Positions 1-13,500 of a DNA stretch of 31,060 bases are shown here, piece after piece (the first letter of the stretch is position 1; each line of letters opens with the position of its first letter). The notes under the pieces were generated by a model. It was given only the letters and a program-made list of their open reading frames with translations. It ran no database searches and was not told the DNA's origin. The stretch comes from Nemertoderma westbladi (Eukaryota > Xenacoelomorpha > Nemertodermatida > Nemertodermatidae): contig JAUCBJ010001641.1 in the NCBI GenBank assembly GCA_032718475.1, positions 1 to 31,060 on the forward strand, given 5' to 3'. The translations under genes were made by a program, and so were the position numbers.

Positions 1-498
1 TACGAACTTCCTCACTCGCTCACCTTCTTGGTGGTGCCTTACCAAGGCTCAAGTAAATGAGTGACGTTTAGTAAGATGGTCTGTACTAGTTCTGTAATGG
101 CCTATCTCTTACAAATTCTAATTTTGTACTATATTTTTACCTATACGTCCCCCAAAGTGCCAATTTTTCCTAAATTTCCTAAATCTGTCCGTTACTTTTA
201 TTATAATTCTAGAATCCTTTACGTACTGTTACCATAATTTGTCAGATTTTACTTCTAATACTATTTTTATTCTCTATAGTGTGCTATTATCGCTTATGGT
301 GGGTTATTTCTTTTTTTTTTATTCCTTCCTCAGGACATTGACAGTATATTATATTATATTCATCTTTAAAAATAACGCACAAAGCACAAAAATTACTGGA
401 CAAACATAATTCAACCACCACCAGCTGTCATTACCCATCACCTAGCAACCATATAAACACAACGGTAGAATATTACCTACAGGACTGCAATACCAGTA
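1..498. other. AT-rich spacer, no gene seen
   Basis: Non-repetitive AT-rich DNA with a run of ten T at 311-320. I find no convincing open frame, tRNA or repeat. It ends at the adapter palindrome, so its adjacency to the rest of the window is uncertain. Confidence 0.6.
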
Positions 499-550
499 AG
501 TACTCTGCGTTGATACCACTGCTTAAGCAGTGGTATCAACGCAGAGTACT
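499..550. other. Head-to-head pair of library adapters (artefact)
   Basis: A perfect 52-bp palindrome made of two 26-nt arms (499-524 and 525-550). The right arm begins AAGCAGTGGTATCAACGCAG and ends GAGTACT. I recognise this as the SMART-type PCR primer that is also used as the amplification adapter for ultra-low-input long-read libraries. Two adapters back to back are expected when two amplicons are ligated together. This is synthetic sequence, not genomic, and the DNA on its two sides may come from different places. Confidence 0.95.
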
Positions 551-1227
551 AATAAATTTCACTTTATTTTCATGAAATTCACCTACGCAAAATCTTAGAG
601 GCAAAAAGTATACGGCTGGTCCAGTTTAGATTTTTTTTTTTTTTAAATCACAAAATTAATTTCTTTAAACAATACGATATGCAATGAATACACGAACTCC
701 AAAATATATAGAGTATATAAAGTGATATTAATGTAGCACAGGGTATCTCACAGGGTATTAGAATCTCATTGTTTGATATATACTGTAAGTTTAGGCTATC
801 CTTCCTAAACAATGGAATGTTTCTACTTTAACAATCTATTTTTTAGCCTGGCTTTGGACAACCATTGTATGGAGACGCGTAGTAAATTAACTAAAGGCCT
901 CGGAGAATCAGCGGTCGGAGAATCAGCGGTGCCATCCAAGGAATTAGAGGCTGCGTAGAATTCTACTCAATGAATGGGGAATAACTGACAGAGAATAACG
1001 GACAATCGGATAATTTATAATAAACTTACGAACAAAAGGCATCGATTGAAAACATCGAGTTTTATATATTATTCTTGTTAAACTGTAAATTTACCAAAAA
1101 CATATTGAACGTAAATCGTGTTAAACTTAACATAATATGTATCTGCCTATTCCTTAGAACGAGTGTTGTTTGATGTTATTTACACACGTCATATTCGGGA
1201 TTCTTACATTATTAATTATTGAAAAAA
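551..1227. other. AT-rich spacer with small direct repeat
   Basis: Unique AT-rich DNA containing a T14 tract (631-644) and a perfect 15-bp tandem duplication (CGGAGAATCAGCGGT at 901-915 and 916-930). No gene is supported. Confidence 0.55.
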
Positions 1228-1810
1228 ACCAATAATGGTTCTATGTCACTACCCACTACTAATCAGTTCTAAGTTAATGGTTCTATGTCACTACCCACTA
1301 CTAATCAGTTCTAAGTTACATTTAGTGAACCAATAATGGTTCTATGTCACTACCCACTACTAATCAGTTCTAAGTTAATGGTTCTATGCCACTACCCACT
1401 ACTAATCAGTTCTAAGTTAATGGTTCTATGTCACTACCCACTACTAATCAGTTCTAAGTTAATGGTTCTATGTCACTACCCACTACTAATCAGTTCTAAG
1501 TTAATGGTTCTATGTCACTACCCACTACTAATCAGCTCTAAGTTAATGGTTCTATGTCACTACCCACTACTAATCAGCTCTAAGTTAATGGTTCTATGTC
1601 ACTACCCACTACTAATCAGTTCTAAGTTAATGGTTCTATGTCACTACCCACTACTAATCAGTTCTAAGTTAATGGTTCTATGTCACTACCCACTACTAAT
1701 CAGTTCTAAGTTAATGGTTCTATGTCACTACCCACTACTAATCAGTTCTAAGTTAATGGTTCTATGTCACTACCCACTACTAATCAGTTCTAAGTTACAT
1801 TTAGTGAATG
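1228..1810 (+). repeat. 42-bp tandem repeat (2 + 11 copies)
   Basis: A 42-bp unit beginning ATGGTTCTATGTCACTACCC occurs twice from about 1234. It is followed by the tail TTACATTTAGTGAA, then occurs eleven times from 1336 and is followed by the same tail. The segment [CCAATAATGG... units ... TTACATTTAGTGAA] is therefore itself duplicated, with a different copy number in each duplicate. Because 42 is divisible by 3 and the unit has no stop in one frame, it leaves an open frame of 163 codons at 1336-1827 reading MVLCHYPLLISSKL repeatedly. The only within-array differences I see (tgt/tgc once, agt/agc twice) are silent in that frame, but there are too few to argue for a protein. It is most simply a minisatellite. 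Confidence 0.9.
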
Positions 1811-3506
1811 AAAATATTACCGTGTAATGTTGTAATTGTTATATAACACATTACTGTAATGTTGTAATTGTTATATAACACATTACTGTAATGTTTTAAT
1901 TGTTATATAACACATTACTGTAATGTTGTAATTGTTATATAACACATTACTGTAATGTTATAATTGTTATATCACACATTACTGTAATGTTGTAATTGTT
2001 GTATAACACATTACTGTAATGTAGTAATTGTTATATAACACATTACTGTAATGTTGTAATTGTTATATAACACATTACTGTAATGTTGTAATTGTTATAT
2101 AACATATTACTGTAATGTTGTAATTGTTATATAACACATTACTGTAATGTTGTAATTGTTATATAACACATTACTGTAATGTTGTAATTGTTATATAACA
2201 CATTACTGTAATGTAGTAATTGTTATATAACACATTACTCTAATGTTGTAATTGTTATATAACACATTACTGTAATGTTGTATATTGTTATATAACACAT
2301 TACTGTAATGTTGTAATTGTTATATAACACATTACTGTAATGTTGTAACTGTTATATTACACATTACTGTAATGTTGTAATTGTTATATAACACAAAACT
2401 GTAATGTTGTAATTGTTATATAACACATTACTGTAATGTTGTAATTGTTATATAACACATTACTGTAATGTTGTAACTGTTATATTACACATTACTGTAA
2501 TGTTGTAATTGTTATATAACACATTACTGTAATGTTGTAACTGTTATATTACACATTACTGTAATGTTGTAATTGTTATATTATACATTACTGTAATGTT
2601 GTAATTGTTATATAACACAAAACTGTAATGTTGTAATTGTTATATAACACATTACTGTAATGTTGTAATTGTTATATAACATATTACTGTAATGTTGTAA
2701 TTGTTATATAACACATTACTGTAATGTTGTAATTGTTATATAACACATTACTGTAATGTTGTATATTGTTATATTGTTATATAACACATTACTCTAATGT
2801 TGTAATTGTTATATAACACATTACTATAATGTTGTAATTGTTATATTACACATTACTGTAATGTTGTAATTGTTATATTATACATTACTGTAATGTTGTA
2901 ATTGTTATATAACACATTACTGTAATATAGTAATTGTTATATAACACATTACTGTAATGTTGTAATTGTTATATAACACATTATTGTAATGTGTAATTGT
3001 TATATTATACATTACTGTAATGTTGTAATTGTTATATAACACATTACTGTAATATAGTAATTGTTATATAACACATTACTGTAATGTTGTAATTGTTATA
3101 TTATACATTACTGTAATGTTGTAATTGTTATATAACACATTACTGTAATATAGTAATTGTTATATAACACATTACTGTAATGTTGTAATTGTTATATAAC
3201 ACATTACTGTAATATAGTAATTGTTATATAACACATTACTGTAATGTTTTAATTGTTATATAACACATTACTGTAATGTTGTAATTGTTATATAACACAT
3301 TACTGTAATGTTGTAATTGTTATATAACATATTACTGTAATGTTGTAATTGTTATATAACACATTACTGTAATGTTGTAATTGTTATATAACATATTACT
3401 GTAATGTTGTAATTGTTATATAACACATTACTGTAATGTTGTAATTGTTATATAACACATTACTGTAATGTTGTATATTGTTATATTGTTATATAACACA
3501 TTACTC

Positions 3507-3669
3507 TAATGTTGTAATTGTTATATAACACTACAGTAATTACAGTAATGTGTTATATAACAATTACAACATTACAGTCATGTATTATATAACAATTACT
3601 ACATTACAGTAATGTGTTATATAACAATTACAACATTACAGTAATGTAGTAATTGTTATATAATACATG
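3507..3669. repeat. Inverted block in satellite, copy 1
   Basis: Monomers between about 3532 and 3640 run in the opposite orientation. The left switch point is a perfect 25-bp inverted repeat (3507-3531 with 3550-3574, 18-nt loop). The right switch point is a perfect 29-bp inverted repeat (3579-3607 with 3641-3669, 33-nt loop). Either could extrude as a hairpin. Confidence 0.85.
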
Positions 3670-5195
3670 ACTGTAATGTTGTAATTGTTATATAACACAT
3701 TACTGTAATGTTGTAATTGTTATATTACACATTACTGTAATGTTGTAATTGTTATATTATACATTACTGTAATGTCGTAATTGTTATATAACACATTACT
3801 GTAATGTTGTAATTGTTATATAACACATTACTGTAATGTTGTAATTGTTATATAACACATTACTGTAATGTTGTAATTGTTATATAACACATTACTGTAA
3901 TGTAGTAATTGTTATATAACACATTACTCTAATGTTGTAATTGTTATATAACACATTACTGTAATGTTGTATATTGTTATATAACACATTACTGTAATGT
4001 TGTAATTGTTATATAACACATTACTGTAATGTTGTAACTGTTATATTACACATTACTGTAATGTTGTAATTGTTATATAACACAAAACTGTAATGTTGTA
4101 ATTGTTATATAACACATTACTGTAATGTTGTAATTGTTATATAACACATTACTGTAATGTTGTAACTGTTATATTACACATTACTGTAATGTTGTAATTG
4201 TTATATAACACATTACTGTAATGTTGTAACTGTTATATTACACATTACTGTAATGTTGTAATTGTTATATTATACATTACTGTAATGTTGTAATTGTTAT
4301 ATAACACAAAACTGTAATGTTGTAATTGTTATATAACACATTACTGTAATGTTGTAATTGTTATATAACATATTACTGTAATGTTGTAATTGTTATATAA
4401 CATATTACTGTAATGTTGTAATTGTTATATAACACATTACTGTAATGTTGTATATTGTTATATTGTTATATAACACATTACTCTAATGTTGTAATTGTTA
4501 TATAACACATTACTATAATGTTGTAATTGTTATATTACACATTACTGTAATGTTGTAATTGTTATATTATACATTACTGTAATGTTGTAATTGTTATATA
4601 ACACATTACTGTAATATAGTAATTGTTATATAACACATTACTGTAATGTTGTAATTGTTATATAACACATTATTGTAATGTGTAATTGTTATATTATACA
4701 TTACTGTAATGTTGTAATTGTTATATAACACATTACTGTAATATAGTAATTGTTATATAACACATTACTGTAATGTTGTAATTGTTATATTATACATTAC
4801 TGTAATGTTGTAATTGTTATATAACACATTACTGTAATATAGTAATTGTTATATAACACATTACTGTAATGTTGTAATTGTTATATAACACATTACTGTA
4901 ATATAGTAATTGTTATATAACACATTACTGTAATGTTTTAATTGTTATATAACACATTACTGTAATGTTGTAATTGTTATATAACACATTACTGTAATGT
5001 TGTAATTGTTATATAACATATTACTGTAATGTTGTAATTGTTATATAACACATTACTGTAATGTTGTAATTGTTATATAACATATTACTGTAATGTTGTA
5101 ATTGTTATATAACACATTACTGTAATGTTGTAATTGTTATATAACACATTACTGTAATGTTGTATATTGTTATATTGTTATATAACACATTACTC

Positions 5196-5358
5196 TAATG
5201 TTGTAATTGTTATATAACACTACAGTAATTACAGTAATGTGTTATATAACAATTACAACATTACAGTCATGTATTATATAACAATTACTACATTACAGTA
5301 ATGTGTTATATAACAATTACAACATTACAGTAATGTAGTAATTGTTATATAATACATG
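5196..5358. repeat. Inverted block in satellite, copy 2
   Basis: The same inverted block with the same two hairpins, displaced by 1,689 bp. The right-hand arms fall at 5268-5296 and 5330-5358. It is part of the higher-order duplication rather than an independent inversion. Confidence 0.85.
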
Positions 5359-7308
5359 ACTGTAATGTTGTAATTGTTATATAACACATTACTGTAATGT
5401 TGTAATTGTTATATTACACATTACTGTAATGTTGTAATTGTTATATTATACATTACTGTAATGTCGTAATTGTTATATAACACATTACTGTAATGTTGTA
5501 ATTGTTATATAACACATTACTGTAATGTTGTAATTGTTATATAACATATTACTGTAATGTTGTAATTGTTATATAACACATTACTGTAATGTTGTAATTG
5601 TTATATAACACATTACTGTAATGTTGTATATTGTTATATTGTTATATAACACATCACTCTAATGTTGTAATTGTTATATAACACATTACTGTAATGTTGT
5701 AATTGTTATATAACACATTACTGTAATGTTATAATTGTTATATAACACATTACTGTAATATAGTAATTGTTATATAACACATTACTGTAATGTTGTAATT
5801 GTTATATTGTTATATAACACATTACTCTAATGTTGTAATTGTTATATAACACATTACTGTAATGTTGTAATTGTTATATAACATATTACTGTAATGTTGT
5901 AATTGTTATATAACACATTACTGTAATGTTGTAATTGTTATATAACACATTACTGTAATGTTGTATATTGTTATATTGTTATATAACACATTACTCTAAT
6001 GTTGTAATTGTTATATAACACATTACTGTAATGTTGTAATTGTTATATAACACATTACTGTAATGTTATAATTGTTATATAACACATTACTGTAATATAG
6101 TAATTGTTATATAACACATTACTGTAATGTTGTAATTGTTATATTGTTATATAACACATTACTCTAATGTTGTAATTGTTATATAACACATTACTGTAAT
6201 GTTGTAATTGTTATATAACATATTACTGTAATGTTGTAATTGTTATATAACACATTACTGTAATGTTGTAATTGTTATATAACACATTACTGTAATGTTG
6301 TATATTGTTATATTGTTATATAACACATTACTCTAATGTTGTAATTGTTATATAACACATTACTGTAATGTTGTAATTGTTATATAACATATTACTGTAA
6401 TGTTGTAATTGTTATATAACACATTACTGTAATGTTGTAATTGTTATATAACACATTACTGTAATGTTGTATATTGTTATATTGTTATATAACACATTAC
6501 TCTAATGTTGTAATTGTTATATAACACATTACTGTAATGTTGTAATTGTTATATAACATATTACTGTAATGTTGTAATTGTTATATAACACATTACTGTA
6601 ATGTTATAATTGTTATATAACACATTACTGTAATATAGTAATTGTTATATAACACATTACTGTAATGTTGTAATTGTTATATAACACATTACTGTAATGT
6701 TGTAATTGTTATATAACACATTACTCTAATGTTGTAATTGTTATATAACACATTACTGTAATGTTATAATTGTTATATAACACATTACTGTAATATAGTA
6801 ATTGTTATATAACACATTACTGTAATGTTGTAATTGTTATATAACACATTACTGTAATGTTGTAATTGTTATATAACACATTACTCTAATGTTGTAATTG
6901 TTATATAACACATGACTGTAATGTTATAATTGTTATATAACACATTACTGTAATATAGTAATTGTTATATAACACATTACTGTAATGTTGTAATTGTTAT
7001 ATAACACATTACTGTAATGTTGTAATTGTTATATAACACATTACTGTAATGTTATAATTGTTATATCACACATTACTGTAATGTTGTGATTGTTATATAA
7101 CACATTACTGTAATGTAGTAATTGTTATATAATACATGACTGTAATGTTGTAATTGTTATATAACACATTACTGTAATGTTGTAATTGTTATATTACACA
7201 TTACTGTAATGTTGTAATTGTTATATAACACATTACTGTAATGTTATAATTGTTATATCACACATTACTGTAATGTTGTAATTTTTATATAACACATTAC
7301 TGTAATGT

Positions 7309-8810
7309 GGGGCGAGCGACGAAAGTAAGCGAGCTTACCATACAGGTACCACTAACTCAATCGGTGTCTGTTGTTCTGTTGTTCTGTTGATCTGTTGTGT
7401 CCAATTTTAAACGTTAATAACTCAGCCAAATGTTAATGAAATTTAACCAAACTTGGTACACATGTAGTCTGGCAAAAGTTTAGAAATTTTCCAAGTTGAA
7501 TTTGCGTGGGGTCTTCGTGCAGCATCTGTGTAACTGTCTTACAGTTATAATAAATTAATCTACCCAAAAATTATTAGGCTTAGCATCAGCTGGTTGCTAG
7601 GAGACTACAGGATTACAGTACGGTACCGGTACTGTTAACTGTTACAGTGGTACAGAGTTACCGGTACCGTCTTCAGGTCGTTGGCAAAGCCATCTAAACA
7701 ACTTCTTCATCGAAACAGCTTCCGACAGTCCGATGTATCTGGACCCGAGCAGCCGAGTGGCATCAAGATGCGATTAAACTGAGGAATAAATACTACGGAA
7801 TTGCTTGCTTGTCAGTAAGATTCTATTTACTACACTGGGAATACGGCGGTCGGTCGGATCGTAATGCAGGCCAGTGCCAAGTTCCTCATGCCTCACTCAG
7901 GCCACCCACCTTGGAGTGCGGTGGGAAGAGTCCGACTTACGTCGACGACTGGACGAATCGACGAGGATTGCGATTTGGGTTTAGCGGCGACCCGGACAGC
8001 CGGATCCTGGGATCGCCTGGGGGAAATTGTTGAAAGTCGGGCAGACGTGTATCGCACCGTATTACGTTCTCTGCCACGCGAAAGTGTGAGTCGAATTCGT
8101 TGTCGAATTGGATCGGAAGCTGCGGGAATTCTACTGTTATACGGGAATAAACCGCAGCGGTCCGGTGACTACGGACGGATACTGGGATGAGCAGGTATTT
8201 CGATCGAGTTTCTCGTATAGAGAATCTCGGATAGAGACTTGATTGACGTGTTGGGCGGAGATACCGATAGCTCTGACGATCTGTTTATAATTATGTTTTT
8301 TTGTTATTGTTATTTATTTATACTCGGAATTTGAGGAAGTCGACATTGATGAAGTAATGAAGCGCTTTATATTGGACATAAAATACCAGGTAGTATTCAA
8401 AGAGACCACGATGATACTTATTTTATGGATAATAATCATGGTAATTATTGGAGGACTACATTCGGGGAGGTTTAGTTATTCCTCCCGATTAGCCGATAGT
8501 CTTGTATTTTGTGTTACATTTTTATATTTCTTATACAACAGGATGTAACGCCCTTGTCATCTTGTGTAAAACAAACTGTATTTACAGCCGATATTTTTCT
8601 AATATTAACAACTGGCTGACTGGGCTCAGCTAGTGCCATCTGAATATTTAAGCAAATTTCCTCTCTTCTTTGATTTATTCTTATTGGCAGTTTGGTTAAA
8701 TTTCTTATTTATTGATTTGAACTTCTTAAGTACCGATTTTTGGATTGAATTGCTCAATTTTAATCTGTATCTGATAACTGAGCCTCGTCCTGCGCGAAGG
8801 CCCCACGAAC
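7309..8810. other. 1.5-kb non-satellite island
   Basis: Non-repetitive DNA lying between two stretches of the same satellite in the same orientation. It begins GGGCGAGCGACGAAAG and has a short tctgttgt microsatellite near 7367-7397. A 12-bp inverted repeat (ACGGTACCGGTA at 7620-7631, TACCGGTACCGT at 7659-7670) lies within it. Its middle part, about 7830-8200, is more GC-rich, with overlapping short open frames (7809-8033, 7864-8190) and a small hydrophobic frame at 8357-8548; I recognise no protein family in any of them. The edges carry a 7-bp inverted pair, GTGGGGC (7307-7313) and GCCCCAC (8800-8806). It could be an inserted element or a remnant of older single-copy DNA; I cannot decide. Confidence 0.5.
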
Positions 8811-9604
8811 GTGTTGTAATTGTTATATAAAACATTACTGTAATGTTGTAATTGTTATATAACACATTACTGTAATGTTGTATATTGTTATATAACACAT
8901 TACTGTAATGTTGTAATTGTTATATAACACATTACTGTAATGTTGTAATTGTTATATAACACATTACTGTAATGTTGTAATTGTTATATAACACATTACT
9001 GTAATGTTGTATATTGTTATATAACACATTACTGTAATGTTGTATATTGTTATATAACACATTACTGTAATGTTGTAATTGTTATATAACACATTACTGT
9101 AATGTTGTAATTGTTATATAACACATTACTGTAATGTTGTAATTGTTATATAACACATTACTGTAATGTTGTAATTGTTATATAACACATTACTGTAATG
9201 TTGTAATTGTTATATAACACATTACTGTAATGTTGTATATTGTTATATAACACATTACTGTAATGTTGTAATTGTTATATAACACATTACTGTAATGTTG
9301 TAATTGTTATATAACACATTACTGTAATGTTGTATATTGTTATATAACACATTACTGTAATGTTGTAATTGTTATATAACACATTACTGTAATGTTGTAT
9401 ATTGTTATATAACACATTACTGTAATGTTGTAATTGTTATATAACACATTACTGTAATGTTGTAATTGTTATATAACACATTACTGTAATGTTGTAATTG
9501 TTATATAACACATTACTGTAATGTTGTAATTGTTATATAACACATTACTGCAATGTTGTATATTGTTATATAACACATTACTGTAATGTTGTAATTGTTA
9601 TATG
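8811..9604 (+). repeat. ~32-bp AT-rich satellite, second stretch
   Basis: About 25 copies of the same 32/33-bp monomer as the large array, in the same orientation. Most are near-identical, with the gtatattg 33-bp form interspersed. It stops abruptly inside a monomer (…attgttatat then gcaaacc). Confidence 0.93.
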
Positions 9605-10561
9605 CAAACCAGTTATATAATCATTTAGCATTACGAGCTACCATCAATTAGCAGACTGTACCGGTAGCGACACATGGAGCTTCAAACATTAAAATGACAA
9701 TGACATTGGTTGATCTGTAGATTCATACAGTATTTAAAAATTTGAGAAATTCCATCAAAAATATATCCGACTTTGTTTCACAAAAAGGTTTCAATGTAGC
9801 CGCTTCTAGAGTTTCAATAACGAAATTTTGAACCAAGTGATTTGTTAAATGTGAAATAAAAACTTGAGGTTCAAAACTCTGTAAAAAGCGATACGTTACA
9901 CACTAATGGGTGAATAGTTACTTTGGAAATTGTAGGAAAGATAACTTTGGTAAAGGGAATCAATCAATATGGCTTGAGTAACAATTACGTTCCAATATAA
10001 TTATTATAATATAATGAAACAATTATTAATAAAATAGTGTAAACAAACAAACAAACACACAAACAAGGCACCATAACACAATAAATTAGATTATAAAATA
10101 GAAACAAATAAATCAACCAGCTATACATACACACCACAATTTATACCAACTCAACAACAACTGAAGAACCCAGTTACCAACCAACAGTAAGTACATTTAA
10201 ATTATAAAAACAACCCGAAGAGATACTAAACAAATAAATAAATATATATAAATAGATCCACATACCAAAACAGTAAACAAACAATATCATTAAAATGATA
10301 AAAATGTTCAAAAATACTAAAATATAGTAAACAAACACCAATAATTAAATAATAGAAAACTAAATAAAAAATAAAAAATAATAAACTCCTGAGAGTTGAG
10401 CCCAAAATCTATGGTTTACTTACCCTAATTGTTTGATTTATAAAGGAGATACATACAGATATAATTAGCACCAACTATTATTATTAATTTATCTTCTTAG
10501 TGTTTCTTTGAAAAAACCTGGAAAATTATCAATCACTAACTACACCTATAATAAAAATAAA
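9605..10561. other. A-rich spacer, no gene seen
   Basis: Unique sequence that becomes strongly A-rich and low in complexity between about 10000 and 10400 (caaacaaacaaac-like runs). No open frame of note and no RNA gene recognised. Confidence 0.55.
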
Positions 10562-13500
10562 TTTATTGCTATAAACACAATAACACACCAATACGTATAC
10601 ACTCACCTCACACTGCTATATTTATTGCTATAAACACAATAACACACCAATACGTATACACTCACCTCACACTGCTATATTTATTGCTATAAACACAATA
10701 ACACACCAATACGTATACACTCACCTCACACTGCTATATTTATTGCTATAAACACAATAACACACCAATACGTATACACTCACCTCACACTGCTATATTT
10801 ATTGCTATAAACACAATAACACACCAATACGTATACACTCACCTCACACTGCTATATTTATTGCTATAAACACAATAACACACCAATACGTATACACTCA
10901 CCTCACACTGCTATATTTATTGCTATAAACACAATAACACACCAATACGTATACACTCACCTCACACTGCTATATTTATTGCTATAAACACAATAACACA
11001 CCAATACGTATACACTCACCTCACACTGCTATATTTATTGCTATAAACACAATAACACACCAATACGTATACACTCACCTCACACTGCTATATTTATTGC
11101 TATAAACACAATAACACACCAATACGTATACACTCACCTCACACTGCTATATTTATTGCTATAAACACAATAACACACCAATACGTATACACTCACCTCA
11201 CACTGCTATATTTATTGCTATAAACACAATAACACACCAATACGTATACACTCACCTCACACTGCTATATTTATTGCTATAAACACAATAACACACCAAT
11301 ACGTATACACTCACCTCACACTGCTATATTTATTGCTATAAACACAATAACACACCAATACGTATACACTCACCTCACACTGCTATATTTATTGCAATAA
11401 ACACAATAACACACCAATACGTATACACTCACCTCACACTGCTATATTTATTGCAATAAACACAATAACACACCAATACGTATACACTCACCTCACACTG
11501 CTATATTTATTGCTATAAACACAATAACACACCAATACGTATACACTCACCTCACACTGCTATATTTATTGCTATAAACACAATAACACACCAATACGTA
11601 TACACTCACCTCACACTGCTATATTTATTGCAATAAACACAATAACACACCAATACGTATACACTCACCTCACACTGCTATATTTATTGCAATAAACACA
11701 ATAACACACCAATACGTATACACTCACCTCACACTGCTATATTTATTGCTATAAACACAATAACACACCAATACGTATACACTCACCTCACACTGCTATA
11801 TTTATTGCTATAAACACAATAACACACCAATACGTATACACTCACCTCACACTGCTATATTTATTGCTATAAACACAATAACACACCAATACGTATACAC
11901 TCACCTCACACTGCTATATTTATTGCTATAAACACAATAACACACCAATACGTATACACTCACCTCACACTGCTATATTTATTGCTATAAACACAATAAC
12001 ACACCAATACGTATACACTCACCTCACACTGCTATATTTATTGCTATAAACACAATAACACACCAATACGTATACACTCACCTCACACTGCTATATTTAT
12101 TGCTATAAACACAATAACACACCAATACGTATACACTCACCTCACACTGCTATATTTATTGCTATAAACACAATAACACACCAATACGTATACACTCACC
12201 TCACACTGCTATATTTATTGCTATAAACACAATAACACACCAATACGTATACACTCACCTCACCCTGCTATATTTATTGCTATAAACACAATAACACACC
12301 AATACGTATACACTCACCTCACACTGCTATATTTATTGCTATAAACACAATAACACACCAATACGTATACACTCACCTCACACTGCTATATTTATTGCTA
12401 TAAACACAATAACACACCAATACGTATACACTCACCTCACCCTGCTATATTTATTGCTATAAACACAATAACACACCAATACGTATACACTCACCTCACC
12501 CTGCTATATTTATTGCTATAAACACAATAACACACCAATACGTATACACTCACCTCACACTGCTATATTTATTGCTATAAACACAATAACACACCAATAC
12601 GTATACACTCACCTCACACTGCTATATTTATTGCTATAAACACAATAACACACCAATACGTATACACTCACCTCACACTGCTATATTTATTGCTATAAAC
12701 ACAATAACACACCAATACGTATACACTCACCTCACACTGCTATATTTATTGCTATAAACACAATAACACACCAATACGTATACACTCACCTCACACTGCT
12801 ATATTTATTGCTATAAACACAATAACACACCAATACGTATACACTCACCTCACCCTGCTATATTTATTGCTATAAACACAATAACACACCAATACGTATA
12901 CACTCACCTCACACTGCTATATTTATTGCTATAAACACAATAACACACCAATACGTATACACTCACCTCACACTGCTATATTTATTGCTATAAACACAAT
13001 AACACACCAATACGTATACACTCACCTCACACTGCTATATTTATTGCTATAAACACAATAACACACCAATACGTATACACTCACCTCACACTGCTATATT
13101 TATTGCTATAAACACAATAACACACCAATACGTATACACTCACCTCACACTGCTATATTTATTGCTATAAACACAATAACACACCAATACGTATACACTC
13201 ACCTCACACTGCTATATTTATTGCTATAAACACAATAACACACCAATACGTATACACTCACCTCACACTGCTATATTTATTGCTATAAACACAATAACAC
13301 ACCAATACGTATACACTCACCTCACCCTGCTATATTTATTGCTATAAACACAATAACACACCAATACGTATACACTCACCTCACACTGCTATATTTATTG
13401 CTATAAACACAATAACACACCAATACGTATACACTCACCTCACACTGCTATATTTATTGCTATAAACACAATAACACACCAATACGTATACACTCACCTC

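Larger units (their letters stand above)
1820..7308 (+). repeat. ~32-bp AT-rich satellite, large array
   Basis: About 170 tandem copies of a 32-bp AT-rich monomer (core GTTGTAATTGTTATATAACA then CATTACTGTAAT). Variants are 33 bp (gtatattg for gtaattg) or longer (gtatattgttatattg). Each monomer holds the perfect 12-bp palindrome TGTTATATAACA and the near-perfect CATTACTGTAATG. Variant monomers recur at a fixed spacing of 1,689 bp (for example atgtag at 2211 and 3900, ctacagtaat at 3531 and 5220, aatgtcg at 3771 and 5460), so much of the array is a higher-order duplication. No gene is present. Confidence 0.95.

Noticed and set aside
1336-1827. 163-codon open frame of MVLCHYPLLISSKL repeats
   Set aside because: It comes entirely from a 42-bp tandem repeat whose length is a multiple of three. 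No domain or independent coding evidence.
7809-8190. Overlapping open frames of 74 and 108 codons in the satellite island
   Set aside because: No recognisable motif, two competing frames and no clear start or splice context. Described only under the island.
8357-8548. 63-codon hydrophobic open frame
   Set aside because: Short, AT-rich and without family resemblance. I considered an LTR starting TGTAACGCCC near 8545 but found no second LTR.
8626-8898. Minus-strand open frame running from the satellite into the island
   Set aside because: Its start is pure satellite sequence and the rest is Lys/Asn-rich AT-driven translation.
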